Made by a program: the position numbers and the translations under genes
Origin: Carnegiea gigantea
Taxonomy: Eukaryota; Streptophyta; Magnoliopsida; Caryophyllales; Cactaceae
Length of the DNA: 64,000 nucleotides
Direction: 5' to 3'
Assembly (NCBI GenBank): GCA_029747015.1
Contig: JAKOGI010001329.1
Span: forward strand, 194,500-258,499
Part shown: positions 1 to 12,395 of the stretch, piece by piece
How the letters are laid out: each line of letters begins with the position of its first letter
Position numbering within the stretch: position 1 is the first letter of the stretch
The notes under the pieces: model-generated
Seen by the model: the letters and a program-made list of their open reading frames with translations, nothing else
The model's database searches: none
What the model was told of the DNA's origin: nothing

Positions 1-1531
1 CTATGTTGGTGGTCATTGATGGGATTGTGGCAGCGCGACATCTACGGTGCGGCTGATAGTTGCGTGGTAGACAAGTAAGTGAAAGGGGTCGAAGTCTCGA
101 GGAGGTCACTCGCGGCTCGTCGGATGCTAGTCAAAGAAAAGATGTCGAGGAGCTGAGGAGTGGGCCTCATTAATTGATTTTTTTTTAAAAAAAACTAAAG
201 CATGGGATGTTAAATTGGGTCACGTTCAACAACACGATCCACTAATGAATGTCCAAGACAGGTACGAGCAAGCCTTGAAGGCTAGCAATCTAAGATTTTT
301 TTTGGCTATTTTTGTGTGGTATCCACCCATAATATTTTTAAAACCTTCAAATAAGCTGATTAGAGATTTTTTTTGAGTTAGGGATCCCCATGAACATCCC
401 TGAACTGATCATAAATATGCCCTGGCTATTTCTCAAGTTCAGATTACTCGCACCATCTAATTCCCCAAAGTTTAATTCGAGTCCAATATCCCATAAAAGA
501 AACTTATTATAAAATATTTATCGACGTTGAACACAATTCAATACTTTTTAGTATCAGCAGATATTTAATTGAAAATGCCTAACTATATTTATAATGTGTT
601 ACATATCAATCGACATCATTCAAAGCTGTTTACTATTTAGCACTAGTGTCCATTACACAATTTAACTGTGAGTACGTACATCATAGTTTTAGACAACCAA
701 GCTCACAAACATTTTTGCAATCTTCACTACTAAATAACAATATTTATTAATAGTAGCTCTACTCATTTAACTTGCAAAGTTTGATAAAGGAATATATTAT
801 TTATTTATTGAAGTAATTAAAGAAAGAGACATATCTATAAGCATGAGATCTGTTTTGATGCCAATTAAGAGCCTTGTGACTCGATGGCATCTGATCTAGT
901 CTTATCTCTCAAGAGAGAGGCCTTGGGAAGGACTTCAAAGCGACAATTTTTGGTAGAGGAATTCACCTAGACTATCACATCTTCCATGTTTATGATAAAA
1001 AGCTAGGATTTTATTAGGCCTAATACGATAATCCCCCCCCCCTTTTTCCCACATGCCCACTAAATTTATTTGAGACCCATAGAGGGGTCCCTTGGGTGTG
1101 GAGTACTTACACTAAAAAAGAGGAGATGTGAAATGATTGGGGGGTGTTTAAATATCCAATGGTTAAAATTGAATGTACATAAAAGGTAGCTAGCCATGAG
1201 AAGTTGACAAATTAGTACATTGAGATTTAGTACATTAGTTTTTTTCAAACCTCTACATTTTTGCATGTATTTTTTGGTACCTTGAGGTTGTATATTTTGA
1301 TTATTTTTTTTTTTTACCTTCTGAAATTTTTTGTTTTCATGTTTTTGACTAAGAACTTTTCTACAAATTATGAAAAGACCCAAATTATGGTAGGACATGC
1401 AATTAATCTTTTTTTAGGGTTTTTTAAAACAAATATACCTATTCTAAATGATTAAACTACCTGTAATAATTAGATTGGCATTAATATAGCAAATCGCAAT
1501 TTATTACTTATATATAGATCTAGGTAGTGGA
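1..1531. other. AT-rich intergenic sequence, no gene seen
   Basis: No reading frame here resembles a known family. The first 160 bases are relatively GC-rich and then give way to T-rich DNA. A run of C followed by T lies near 1033-1047. Short open frames around 1066-1455 are low-complexity (T-run driven) and overlap on both strands, so I do not treat them as genes. Confidence 0.6.
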
Positions 1532-1712
1532 TAGGGGCCCCAATGGGCCGCCATGGTTAGGTCCGTCAAAAAAGGGTTGATGTCCATTTAAATGTTATGT
1601 GGGTTGGACACTTCACCAGTCACATAAGTCAGGGCCAATACTAGGTCATCGCAGGTCGACTGATTAGGCATTGGATTAGGGCTCTAAACGGATTTCCAGT
1701 GAGGATCAAAAT

Positions 1713-1775
1713 GTCATCCCTCTCTCTCTATCTCTCCAAAACTCTCTTAAATCTCTCTCTCTCTCTTCCTTCCCG
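1713..1775. repeat. CT-rich simple repeat
   Basis: Two blocks of (TC)n interrupted by AAAACTCTCTTAAAT. It is an imperfect dinucleotide repeat inside the putative hAT remnant and resembles the CT-rich leaders common in plant transcripts. Confidence 0.7.
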
Positions 1776-2129
1776 AAGATTAGCAACTTGCAGCAATTAT
1801 GCTCTCTTTACTCTCTGTGCTTGAAAACTAACTGCTGAGGTCACTGAAATTAACAATAGGGTTTTTTGATCTTTGCTTGTACCTTTGTGTCACGATCAGT
1901 TGATTGCTTCTCAGGTGAACAACTATCATTCCTAGCTTTCAATTTTGATTTTTCCTCATACATCTATCATCCTAGCTTTCAATTTTCATGATGTAATTTA
2001 TCTGGGTTGATTGTTTCTTTTCTGGATTTTTTCATGTAAGATGTTGCGGTGATTAGTAGTGGTGTATTTTTTTCACGTAAGATGTTTTGCACATATTTTA
2101 AGTCGTGTGGTGTAAGACGATCTATAGTC

Positions 2130-2562
2130 AAATGGTGAAATTCTCGAAAAGATTAGAAATTTGGAGAACTTGATTACTCGGTCTCCTAACAAAAGTAACA
2201 AGTTTATGAAAGCGGAGAAAATATTTTTCATTTAGATTTGAGAGGGAAGTTGAATTTGGATATGCAAATTCATTGGAATTCAACTTATACGATGCTTGCT
2301 AATGTTTTATATTATTGGAATGCATTTGTTTACTTGATCTCGAGTGATTCAGCATTGAAATCTTATGTACCTTCAGATGAAGAGTGGGAAAAGGCCACCA
2401 CAATCTGTAAGTATTTGAAGCTATTTATGATGTGACATGTATGTTTAGTGCTGTTAAGATGCCGACATCTAATTTGTATTTCAAAGGTGCATGGATCGTT
2501 TATCATCGTTTGCTTGAAGCAACTGTGAGTACTCATATACAAGCATTGATATGTTTGTAAGA
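2130..2562 (+). pseudogene. hAT transposase fragment (RICESLEEPER-type)
   Basis: A 65-codon open stretch (2238-2435) carries the signature LDMQIHWNSTYTML, matching the conserved LD-x(2-4)-RWNSTY-ML block of plant hAT transposases. It is followed by a PSDEEW/LKLF segment typical of the region ahead of the dimerisation part. After a frameshift near 2430 the homology resumes as DVTCMFSAVKMPTSNLYF, which fits the usual F-x-V-T-x(n)-PTSNLYF block, and ends near 2560. Upstream, about 2130-2215 reads KIRNLENLITRSPNKSNKF, compatible with the preceding family block but separated by a stop. The N-terminal BED zinc finger and the C-terminal hAT dimerisation domain were not found. The family assignment is firm; function is not possible. 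Confidence 0.75.
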
Positions 2563-3063
2563 TCGACGATGTGTAGAGTACGATTCTAACTCAGATGAGG
2601 AGAACATACGCGGATGAGGAGGATCTTCTTTTAGGCAATCTAGTTGCTTTATTATAAATAATATAAATTACAATGTTGCTTATTATAATTACTTGTGTGG
2701 CTGTTTTTCCACTTGGCAATTGACTTATTGTTGAAGTTTGGGCTCTTGTTTAAGTAGAGATCCAGTCTTTGTAAATTTAAAAATATTTAATTACTTGTAG
2801 ACATTGGACTATCATGTGGGCCTTTATGAAGTTTTAGAGTAGTTTTTTATAATTATGTTTAGAGACTCAACTGTGCAGAGTGTTCAACACAGATTGTTTT
2901 TAAAGTCCTAATATCAAAGCTAACAATGTCAAACTTGCGGGTCAGGGTCGCCTGGCCCGTGACTCAACCCAACCCACAAAAATTTTACTGTTGACCTGAC
3001 CTGCACTTTTTTGCTATTAGGCTTCCCTTGACTCGGCTCGACTTGGCCCACTGCCCAAGTCTA

Positions 3064-3699
3064 CTAATATCATAATTATTATATTTTTTATGATTATAAG
3101 TCCACCATGCTCAGCAAAATAATAAAGCGTAATTAGACTGTTGATCATCACTTAAATTTAGTCAGCGCTAAATCCTAACATCAGCTTCCAGTTTACAGAG
3201 ATTGTTCATGTCAACCATACCTTTCTTGGATTAGGCACACCACAAATTGTTTCGTTTGCTACCTCGAATCATAATTGCTAACCAAGTTTTTGTATTTTTA
3301 AGAGTAGTGAAACTTTTAATCAAAAAAGTTATAATATGTAATAAGGCTCGATTAAATATTCCTACTAGAAAAATTCTTTTCTTGATATATTGAAAGTTGA
3401 AATATTATAATGGAAGGTTTGACGAGAGACTTAAAAAGCTAAGATCATCGTATATGCTTACTTATAAAATGGAGAAATCCAACTTCTTTTGTTCTCAAGT
3501 ATGCTAAAATGACTGTGTCCTCCTCCCCCCTCCCCCCAAAAAAACACTTAGTTGCTCCTTCTATAGAGGATGTGGAATACATAGGATGCCCAAACGACTG
3601 TGGTACACACACTGTTACAAGATACTTTTATATTGCTGCTGTAGATTGCATTATTTATTGACTTCACACTCTTATAAGATAATTCAAAAGGGTGCAACA
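3064..3699. other. AT-rich intergenic sequence, nothing recognised
   Basis: No coding pattern or terminal repeat was seen. A short C-rich then A-rich stretch lies at about 3522-3545. Confidence 0.5.
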
Positions 3700-4460
3700 A
3701 CTTTCTCAAAATACTGAATCTTGATAAGACTAATCATCAACATTAAGATTCTGTATGCCTTCATCTCCAATAATGTCTTCAAGTCCGTCATTATTCGGAT
3801 AATCATCAAAATCTTCATCAAGTTCAAGATGCTCTAGAACCCATTTTTTAAACGTTATTAACTAGATTAGATTCAATTTTGCCGAGGTTAAATTTTTCTA
3901 CAATCTTATTGATTTCATTGTAACTTTACCATATTTTCTATCAAGTTTTCTCCTAACTTCTTCTAAAGGGACAACATTAAGATCCTCTAGTTTAATTAGG
4001 TTCATCTATTTATCTATTACTTCATCTAATTAAACATTATTTGTCTCGTCATTATCATCATATAGTACTTTTTGTTTATCTACTATTACAACTATGATTT
4101 TGTTTAATTCTACTGGATTTTATTCTTTAGCAAACATATTCTGTAACTCCATGATATTATAACACTTATATTTGATCTTCTTTCTCTTGCTCTTTCTCTT
4201 GCTTTACAAATGATTTTTCAATTTCCTTTTCAATTTTTATACCTTGTAAAGCAAATGAATTTTTGTTATTTAGATTTGGAAAAGGATATTTATACTAAAA
4301 TGGAATACTAATGCCTAAATTAGATTTTTTGCTATGTCTAACTTCCTTGAGTAAAGAAAGATGGGTTACAGATAGTTTCTTGTTTATCTCCTTAACTTCA
4401 TTCTTAGTTTTTGCTAACTCCGCCTTTAGTTTTAAAACAATATCAGTGACATAGTGTAAT
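3700..4460 (-). pseudogene. Decayed coding remnant of unknown retroelement
   Basis: Read on the minus strand from about 4455, a 53-codon open stretch encodes a lysine/glutamate-rich, coiled-coil-like segment (KLKAELAKTKNEVKEINKK) followed by an aromatic/proline segment. Nearer 3730-3850 another frame encodes an acidic tail (DEDFDDYPNNDGLEDIIGDE). Several stops and frameshifts lie between. A sequence one base different from the plant tRNA-iMet primer-binding site lies just upstream at 4602-4613 on the same strand, which suggests the leader and first reading frame of a reverse-transcribing element. Whether that is an LTR retrotransposon or something else cannot be settled by eye. Confidence 0.35.
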
Positions 4461-4601
4461 TACGGTGCTAATAAAGTAGTTTTCTCTAGTGTGTGCACAA
4501 TATTTGAATAATTTGGAATGTGGCAGGTAGATGATGATTCAAGCATTTAATGCAATTAATTAGTTTAATTAACTATTAATTAATTTATTTTTGCTCACTA
4601 G

Positions 4602-4613
4602 GCTCTGATATCA
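4602..4613 (-). other. tRNA-iMet-like primer-binding site
   Basis: The minus strand reads TGATATCAGAGC, one mismatch from the TGGTATCAGAGC PBS used by many plant LTR elements. It sits about 150 bases upstream of the decayed minus-strand coding remnant. No clear LTR boundary was recognised to its right. Confidence 0.45.
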
Positions 4614-5149
4614 ATTAAAAGAGCACTTCGAGTCGTACTTATGAGAAGAATATCACATGCTCAACATTAAATTTTTTGAAGGTAAATTTTTAAGAATTAA
4701 GGTTAAAATGCAAATTTCAAAAGTTTAGGAGTATATAAAAAATATAGAGGGTACCTAAAAATTTGGTTCCTAAACTTGACGTACTAAAATACTAGCTTAA
4801 AACATACTTGCCTAAAATTATTAATGACTCATACCTCGAGGTACTTGAAGATTAAGTTCCCATTAGCTCATCCATAATCTTTCCATTAAGTACCCAAAAC
4901 CCTAGTTTCATTTAATCTCAATCGACCAAAATTAATAGCCAAATTCATGTTTAAACACTTATATATGCCCAAATAAATGAACTAATGTCATTAATTTAAT
5001 AAAATTTAGTGAATACAAGTGAAAGAGAGCAAGACAGTTTTGGGTTTTATATTAAAAAGCTAAGTGAATTAGGCGAGAGGAAGAGGGAGGTAGGAAGAGT
5101 TGTTGTGGCCGACCTCCGGTTGGTGAGCTATTGGCAGTGCATCGCGGTT
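4614..5149. other. AT-rich sequence, no gene seen
   Basis: Very AT-rich, with no convincing coding pattern. It may include the remains of the LTR belonging to the PBS at 4602-4613, but no partner copy was identified. Confidence 0.4.
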
Positions 5150-5455
5150 AGGCAAGATAGGTGGTTGGGTAGCGGGTGGTGTTACAGGCAAGAAAGCACG
5201 GGAAGCACGAGAGGGAGGAGGAGGGTGGAAATGTGGATTTGGGGATTGTTAGTAAATTACATTATTTTGATTCCACCTCTCCTCTACCCCAAACTTTTTT
5301 TGTACCTTTGTTTACAGATTTTAGTAGCTGATTTTTTTAATTACTTTTTTTTTTCCTTTTTTTGATTATTTTGCCTTTATTAACTAATCAGTCAATGTGT
5401 TGAGTGATTTAATAGCTATTTATCTAATTATTTATCCAATTATATGGTCGCCTTG
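5150..5455 (+). repeat. Dispersed direct repeat, copy 1
   Basis: This segment aligns by eye with 12115-12395. Both have a GA-rich start, then GATTTGGGG/GATTGGGGA, then a T/C-rich stretch with TTTTAGT(A/G)GCT(A/G)AT, then TTTGCCTTT and ATCAACTAAT-like blocks, and end TTATTTATCCAATTA. The alignment stops just after this on both sides. The open frame at 5009-5365 crosses this repeat and is not supported as a gene. Confidence 0.55.
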
Positions 5456-8400
5456 TCTTTTGTGATATGTTATGTAACCTGCACAAGACTATGATTGACT
5501 TAGTGATTTCAGGATAATGTTATAGGTTGACCAAACTTGGTTGACTTTGCACTTAAGTTTGTGCTTACATGTCATACTATTTATAGACCTTCTTGGCAAC
5601 CTTTTATATGTCCTTGTATGTTTTAGGTTTGTCATCTATCTTAAGAGTTCAAAAGTAAATGATACGATGTGTGGTATGACTAATGTACTTGAAAAAACCA
5701 AATTAAGGTATGCCTTCAAACATATATTTTTTAAGGTCTCACTTGTACATAGTGTTGAGATCTCTATGTTATTTTTGATCTAAACTAGAGCCTCAGAGCC
5801 ATCCTTGTTTTGAAGCATTTATAACTTCTGTTTATTGCAATTTGTTAGATTTACTGCCTTAACATGTTCATCACTAGTGTTATGTTACTAAAAGCATTTC
5901 CTATATGCTAAAATCCCTTTGTACTATTCATGAATGTACCAAACGATATATCTGAAGAGTACAAAGTGAAGAGTTATAAGGTTATGAAAGGGGGGTCGTA
6001 ATATTTAAAAAGTTCCCAAGGACTGGTGGCCATCAGATAGGCCACGACAGAGTGACTGCAAAGAATGCATGTAATTAGGGAAATGGTGTGGGTGTAGTCA
6101 AATGATCCAAAATCCTTAAGGATGATAACAAAACATTTAACATTCAGTAAGTGAAGGGTTTAGCAAGACATCAATTGGAATAAAAATAAGTGCAACAAAC
6201 AAACTTTAATGATGAATGGTAATGCCCGTAATAACAGAGAGTAATTACAATTGATATTAATTCGGGGGCTGATAGGTGGTGAAGTAATATACTTGACTGT
6301 TCGTGCCATCATGAATAATGGTCAGATCATTATTCTTAAGAACTGGAATGACTATACGATTGATTTTAGGAATGGATGATAGGATTAAGTAATCAAAAGT
6401 TCACTTCCATCAATAAAGGTTAGACTGTATCTCTAATTCAAGACGAGTTCTATAAACATATGAGTACGAATGAGGATGGTGAAACAAAGCTCTGCACTCA
6501 AGTATACTTTTAACGAAATAAGGAAAAAGATTATGACATTAATCAACACCATTAAGGTGTCGATAATTCTTTGAGATGAAAAGGAATGTATTCTATGGAA
6601 AAGGAATGTATTAAATTGAAAGGAGGAAGATTCATAGACGTATCTTGTCATGCTAGAGGTGAGGCATGAGTATTCTTGAGTATGATCTGTATGGATTCAA
6701 ACGTATGAAGTATAAAGTAGGACATAATGTAGGAAAGAAGTTAATGTTGAGGATAATGTTTCTTTTTTTTATGGTTACATGTCGCAGAAAACGACACTTA
6801 TAATCCATGGAATTAATGAATATGACGAATGTTAAAGGAAAGAACATTAATACAAGAGACAAGCTTTATTTTGCAAGTATAGATGTTAATCAAAATCCTT
6901 CATGTAAATTATTTAGATCAACAATTTATGGAGCACTAACAAAATAAGTCTAACAATCAAAGCGAAGATGACTAAGGAGAAACTATGTCAATGATTTGAA
7001 AGAAGTTGGGATTATTGCCAATGTAGTCATTATTTTAAAGAACAGATTTCAGAATATGAAATGATAAGTAGAGGAAGTATTACCATAATGAGATGGAACA
7101 AAAGTAACTCTAAACCTTAACAATGTAGGAATGGGTGGCGATAAGTGTCAAACATTTCTAAAGATTGGTTATGCAAAAGAAGATAAGGCAATCAATATTG
7201 ATTCAAGAGCCAAACTAGTGCTATGTATGAATGGTTTAAGATGTTGATCAAATGGAGAAAATGTACATTAAACATCACCAAATGTAAGGAATAGAATATA
7301 AAAGTTGTTGATATAAAATAAAGTTGCAAAGTTTTCCCTTCACCCAACAAGGATTTTTTAATTTTTTTTTCCGATGAGAATTCTCATCTAAAAGTTAAGA
7401 TGTTTAAATGATTGTAGGCCAATACGATTAGAAATGACTATTAGCAAAACTTGGTTGAATTTTGTCGCTAATTGAAGACAAAATCGATACAAACCGACTG
7501 AACAAAGACTTTCTCCAAGGTATCCTATGCTAGTTAGAAAGGGATCGACTTCTAAGCCTTTGTGATCGCAATAATAGAGATCATGATTGTTCCTAATTTG
7601 TTTACATGGATCAAAGAATAGAATGAAAGTGTAAAGGTTATAAAGATGGAGAGGTTACCGAAGCACCAATAGGAAGGTGACAAATAACACAAGAAACAAA
7701 ATGATCTTATGCTTAAAGTGTTGCCTAAAAAAGTCAAGTCACACTAACAAAGACATATAGTTAAGAACGTAACCCTGGAAAGGGGTAAGAAAAAGAGTTT
7801 AAAGCATCACAAAAAGGGATAGATTTTATTCATCAACTCATTTAATTTGAGTTCACTTGTGACTGTTGACTTGTCTCGAACTAGGGAAGATGCACTCCAT
7901 GAGAAGGGGAGAACCTTTTAAATGTAATGGATTCAAGAACAGTGTCAAAAGGAAATTACAAGAATCAAAATTGGTTATCAACAAGAGAGGCCATGCTATT
8001 ACTAAAAGATGGATTGCGACAACTAAGATGATTAAAAATAATTAGTGGGAGCATAAGGCAGACATCTCAAATTGGTGATCGCATTCCATATAAAGATTGA
8101 TGTCATGAGATGATTCTAGGGTAGAAAGGATATCTAATACAGTATGTTAAGACAATTAAATAGTTTTTATAAAGTAAAGGGGTTAATATGACTTAAAAAG
8201 GAATTATGGACTAGGTTGTGCTAGAGCACAATGTGAGTGTTGCTAACTCTTAGCTATGATTAAGGAGATCGCGAATCCCTCACAAAGGACTATATAATAA
8301 TGTAATTGTATCTTATAAGGAAGGTTTAATGTTAGTTGCCAAAGGTTATTATAAACTCTTTTAAATTAATACAAAGATTCATGAAGCTAAAATTATATAA

Positions 8401-10483
8401 GTTTGTTATGGTAAAAAAACAAAAATTCACCTGGGTTTAGTGCGCCCATATATAGGTACTTGCCAATAGTTGCCATACCCTACTTGCTTGATAATCCTCT
8501 ATTGCCATGCTTGGGTTTGTGCCTTACAGAATCCATACAATGTATACTTAAGCCATTACTCCCAATTCCCTACGGTCCTGAGATATAATGTAACAAAATC
8601 TAGTGTCCTAAGTTAACCCATAGACCTATTGCACTTCTATTGCACATCTCCATATATCATTTATCATCTTAAATGTATCAATAAATTCTGACTGCTCATT
8701 GGCTAGAATATGAATTATGACCTCTAAAATTCCTTAGAATCCTGTATATAGCACATCTTTAAGCTTTTCCCCGTGGTTCCACCTGTGTAACTAGTCATTT
8801 TTTATGAAGCGAGTATGATTAAAGTTGGTCACCACCAATATTATTTCTTTGACGATTCTAATGTCTAAGTATCCTCTCTTTTCTTTCTTCTTCTTTTTTA
8901 TTAATTTTATCCCTCGTGATTCTCATCCAAGTAGCATCATTATGGTCCCATGGCCACGATGTCCTCTGTTTTGGATAGAACAATGGATGAAATATATGCT
9001 TGTTGTATTCCCTTCTCTTTCTTTTATTCCTCTTTTTTCCCCCAATATCTAAACATCTACAAAATAAAATTTCTCTTTGCCTAATTTATTTTGCATAATA
9101 TCATTAGCATATCTTAACCCAAAAGAGCACATCATGTAGTTCAGCAAAATCTTGTAAGAAATGACTAGTGTCTTCTCCGTAGAATTCCCTATGAATATCT
9201 TGGCGCTCATGTTAGACTTTGGTTGCCCTTTTGGGGCTTGTTTTAGCCTCAAAGTAAGTTTGGAGATTATAGATTCAACCACACCATGCAATTTTGAACC
9301 TCTAAGAAGAAAGTTTTCAAAAGCTCATCAACTTATAAAGACTATAAATAGGGTATTTTTATTTATATCATCTTTGTTAATAACCTAAAATCACAATGTC
9401 AACTGACAACTGACAGTTAAATGTCCTCCAGCTCTTAGTTATCTACACAGTTGTAAAATGTATTAAAGTACAATGACTTGTATATGTACCTAGCATACTT
9501 ATATACTAGGTCAATGTCCTACCTAAGTTCACATAATCTTGATATCAGTTAACGGTAACACTTTCTTTGTATGGGATCCCTTATCTTGTGCATAAGACCC
9601 CTATAACAGTAAGTAGTATTCCATAAGCTATTGGACTGACATCGCATAATTCACTATAGTAAACTATTATTATAAATCAACTATGACAATGTGATATACC
9701 CTTGTAGATATATACTATGTCATTGTCTCTTTATATTGCTTCAACATAAGGATATTGTAATATAATACATTTCCCTTGTATGAAAGATCACGTACAGCTT
9801 GGTATTAAATGAATCACTTAAGAAGTTGCAAGTGGCATCCTCAAGTTATGGCTTAGTCATTCTCGTACCCAATGTCAAGTGTGCCTAGCATAATCTCTAA
9901 ATTTGCGTCATCCATATAAAATAAATGGTCAACCCTAACTTCACAGAATTGCCATTATGTGCTTGTTAAGCATCCCTGCTATGCATATGTCAATGCAAGG
10001 TTAATCCTCAAAGTAGTATCTAACTAGATTGTTGACGTTAGTGCCAAGGGATGAGGACAAAGTCAATATTAACTAGAACATCCTCATTATGCACTCATCC
10101 TCATAAAATCATGGTCATTATCACATTTAACGAATGCAACACAACTCATAAACATCCTATAGCACACAATGGCATGGAAACCTTGCCTATGATGCCACGA
10201 CTATAAACCCCAACTCATGACCACCTAGTTAGCCTTATTTATCTAAACATTAGTTGTTAATATAGCAGAGGCATAAGGTTAGAATGTTACTGCTATCATA
10301 GGGGGATAAAGCTTAGTTAACTTGCTTAACATAGACATTATAAATACTTTAGCTTGCATGCAAACCAATGGACGCCCAATTCTTGGATATGCAAACTCAA
10401 ATGGCAATCTAGTAACCCACGAAGCATGCATTTAGATGATCGATGACCTTATAAAATGTCATTGTAATTAAGCTTGTGTAAAC
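5456..10483. other. Five-kilobase gene-free AT-rich stretch
   Basis: No protein family, RNA gene or terminal repeat was recognised. Short open frames (61-80 codons) occur on both strands without homology or codon structure. The stretch lies between the two copies of the direct repeat at 5150-5455 and 12115-12395, so it may be the worn core of an old non-coding element. That is inference only. Confidence 0.45.
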
Positions 10484-10813
10484 TTGGTCGACTGTCTCCT
10501 CACTTCTCGAGAATCGTTAGCTAAGGTCTTCACAATTTATTTACCTAAAACTATAAATACACAAAGATACTTGAATAATGAGCCGAAACTCAATATATCC
10601 TATGATGATGGAAATACATTTTTAAGTGAGCGCTTGTATTTGGATTCATTCAAAATGAGGTGTGAAAAGAATTATATTAAAATTGTTACTAGTTACTATT
10701 TAGAAGAGGAAATGAAATTGATGAGCTTATATCTAAACAATATTATTATTGAGGGAGGTGCACACCTCCTAGCTATCAGGAATCCTGAGTTGAAGCTGCA
10801 TGGATGGAATTAG
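10484..10813 (+). other. Unrecognised 109-codon open frame
   Basis: The longest ATG-started frame in the left 12 kb outside simple repeats. The translation has mixed composition, with an EEEMKLMSLYLNNIII segment near residue 75, and ends inside the first unit of a 36-bp tandem duplication. I recognise no domain, splice context or promoter. It may be a worn retroelement fragment or chance; I would not call it a gene without expression or homology. Confidence 0.15.
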
Positions 10814-10856
10814 TGGACCTCTGAGTTAAAGCTGCATGGATGGAATTAGTGGACCT
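10785..10856 (+). repeat. 36-bp tandem duplication
   Basis: Two adjacent 36-base units (10785-10820 and 10821-10856), each beginning CTGAGTT(G/A)AAGCTGCATGG, differ at a single base. This is a recent local duplication, probably by replication slippage. Confidence 0.9.
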
Positions 10857-11237
10857 AAGCCTTATAATTGATAATTGATGGTTGGCAAAATAATGCTTAA
10901 AACAATTCATTAAATACTTGTATATTTGTATGATTTTGCACTTATAAGAAGTATGTGAATTTTCAAACGATGTAGGCAAGAAGTGTACCTCGTCCTTGAA
11001 ATATGTTTCCCTTTAGAATTGACCAATGAATGACTTGATGGAATTTCCTCATCTTCTCATTCACATGGGTTTTTATATTGTTAATAGTTTTCATGATTTT
11101 TATTTTGTTAATTGTAACTATATATGTTAGTGCGCAAGAGTTATGTATGTTTATCAAATTTCTTACTTTAATTTACTTTTCTTATTCATTTCCTAATTGA
11201 CCCACTATAATTAATGAGTTTTTGTGATTTGATTACT
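10857..11237. other. AT-rich intergenic sequence, nothing recognised
   Basis: No coding pattern, RNA gene or terminal repeat was seen between the 36-bp duplication and the trinucleotide microsatellite. Confidence 0.5.
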
Positions 11238-11295
11238 TGTTGTTGCTTGTTACAATTATTATTACTATTATTATTGTTATTCTAACTGTTGTTGC

Positions 11296-11386
<91 letters not shown>

Positions 11387-11410
11387 ATTGTTTTTGTTCT
11401 TCTTGTTATT

Positions 11411-11455
<45 letters not shown>

Positions 11456-11510
11456 GCTGCTGCTATTGTTGCTGTGATTATTGCTATTATTATCATCATC
11501 ATCATCATCT
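11238..11510. repeat. Compound TTA/TTG microsatellite
   Basis: About 270 bases of trinucleotide repeat: a long (TTA)n tract from about 11298 to 11352, (TTG)n from about 11353 to 11386, an interruption, a second (TTG)n from about 11412 to 11456, then short TGC, TTA and TCA runs to the end. Every frame is open on both strands, giving spurious homopolymer-like translations that are not genes. Confidence 0.95.
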
Positions 11511-12114
11511 CTACTTCCTTCCTTTGAGAACTATTTTTTCCTTTTTCTTTTTATGAGTCCATAATTCCACTCCATCTCATGAAGTATCAATTAATTATGA
11601 AACAGTCAAGTCTTAAGGGTAAATTAGTGCAATTTAGTCTCATTTAAATCAAATTAATTATCATACTAAATCCAAGAATAGAAGGTTATTTCTTGAAGAG
11701 TTTAAAGCACTTGTTATTTTAATTTTTTTTAACGAGCATTGGCTCGATTATACATCTAGCGTATTAGAAGGTACGCAGCTCCTTATTTGTATTAATGTTA
11801 CTCTTTTCTTGCATTCGCCTTTTAGTTTGATTTCTTATGGCTCATACTTCATTAATTAATTTCTCTATTACATATCTTCGTAACTTCTCTTTCTGAGCAC
11901 CTCATTAGTCACCTCTTTTAGGCAATTTGAAAATAATTACCTCATCATAACAAACCACTCATCATCAAATGGTTAGCACAAAATTCTTTAAGTTTTATGT
12001 ACTATCTATTCACACTAAAATTACAATTAGAATCTAAGTCGATTATTATAACATAATTATATTTAATTTATTTAACATTTGAAATTCTCTTTATCCTTTC
12101 CTGACTCACAAATG
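11511..12114. other. AT-rich intergenic sequence, nothing recognised
   Basis: No coding or RNA feature was recognised. It precedes copy 2 of the direct repeat. Confidence 0.5.
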
Positions 12115-12395
12115 CCAATGCTATAGGGTAGGAGAGTCGGGCAAGTAGGGATGGATGGAGGAGAAGAGATAAGATGTGGATTGGGGACTTTTAGCCAAGT
12201 TACGTGATTTCTATCTCCTCACTCCATTTTTTTCTTTTTCCTTTCTTTTTCAAGATTTTAGTGGCTAATTTTTTGTTACTTTCTTTTCCTTTTATTTTTT
12301 GCCTTTTATCAACTAATTACATAATTAATAGAGTGATTTAACAACTATTTATGGAATTATTTATCCAATTACTTTAGGTCATTATAATTTGAATA
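12115..12395 (+). repeat. Dispersed direct repeat, copy 2
   Basis: Partner of 5150-5455 in the same orientation and about 7 kb away. Divergence is high, so the duplication is old. The spacing is compatible with worn LTR remnants, but no TG...CA ends or PBS were matched. Confidence 0.55.

Larger units (their letters stand above)
1532..3063 (+). mobile_element. Probable decayed hAT-superfamily element
   Basis: The segment encloses a hAT transposase fragment. Its right end (about 2935-3063) is rich in GGCCC/GGGCC blocks and, read on the minus strand, begins TAGACTTGGGCAGTGGGCC, a typical plant hAT-like terminus. A related but poorer terminus, TAGGGGCCCCAATGGGCC, begins at 1532. The two share only TAG and CA(A/G)TGGGCC. 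The flanking 8-mers (gtagtgga and ctaatatc) do not form a convincing target duplication, so the outer limits are uncertain. The transposase is frameshifted, so the copy is dead. Confidence 0.4.

Noticed and set aside
1524..3071. Perfect hAT element with target duplication
   Set aside because: The flanking 8-mers do not match and the two termini share only short blocks, so I kept it as a low-confidence remnant.
5009..5365. A 118-codon plus-strand open frame
   Set aside because: It overlaps a dispersed non-coding repeat, ends in a poly-Phe T-run and has no recognisable domain.
11233..11527. Open frames of poly-Leu, poly-Ile/Val and poly-Thr
   Set aside because: They are products of the TTA/TTG microsatellite.
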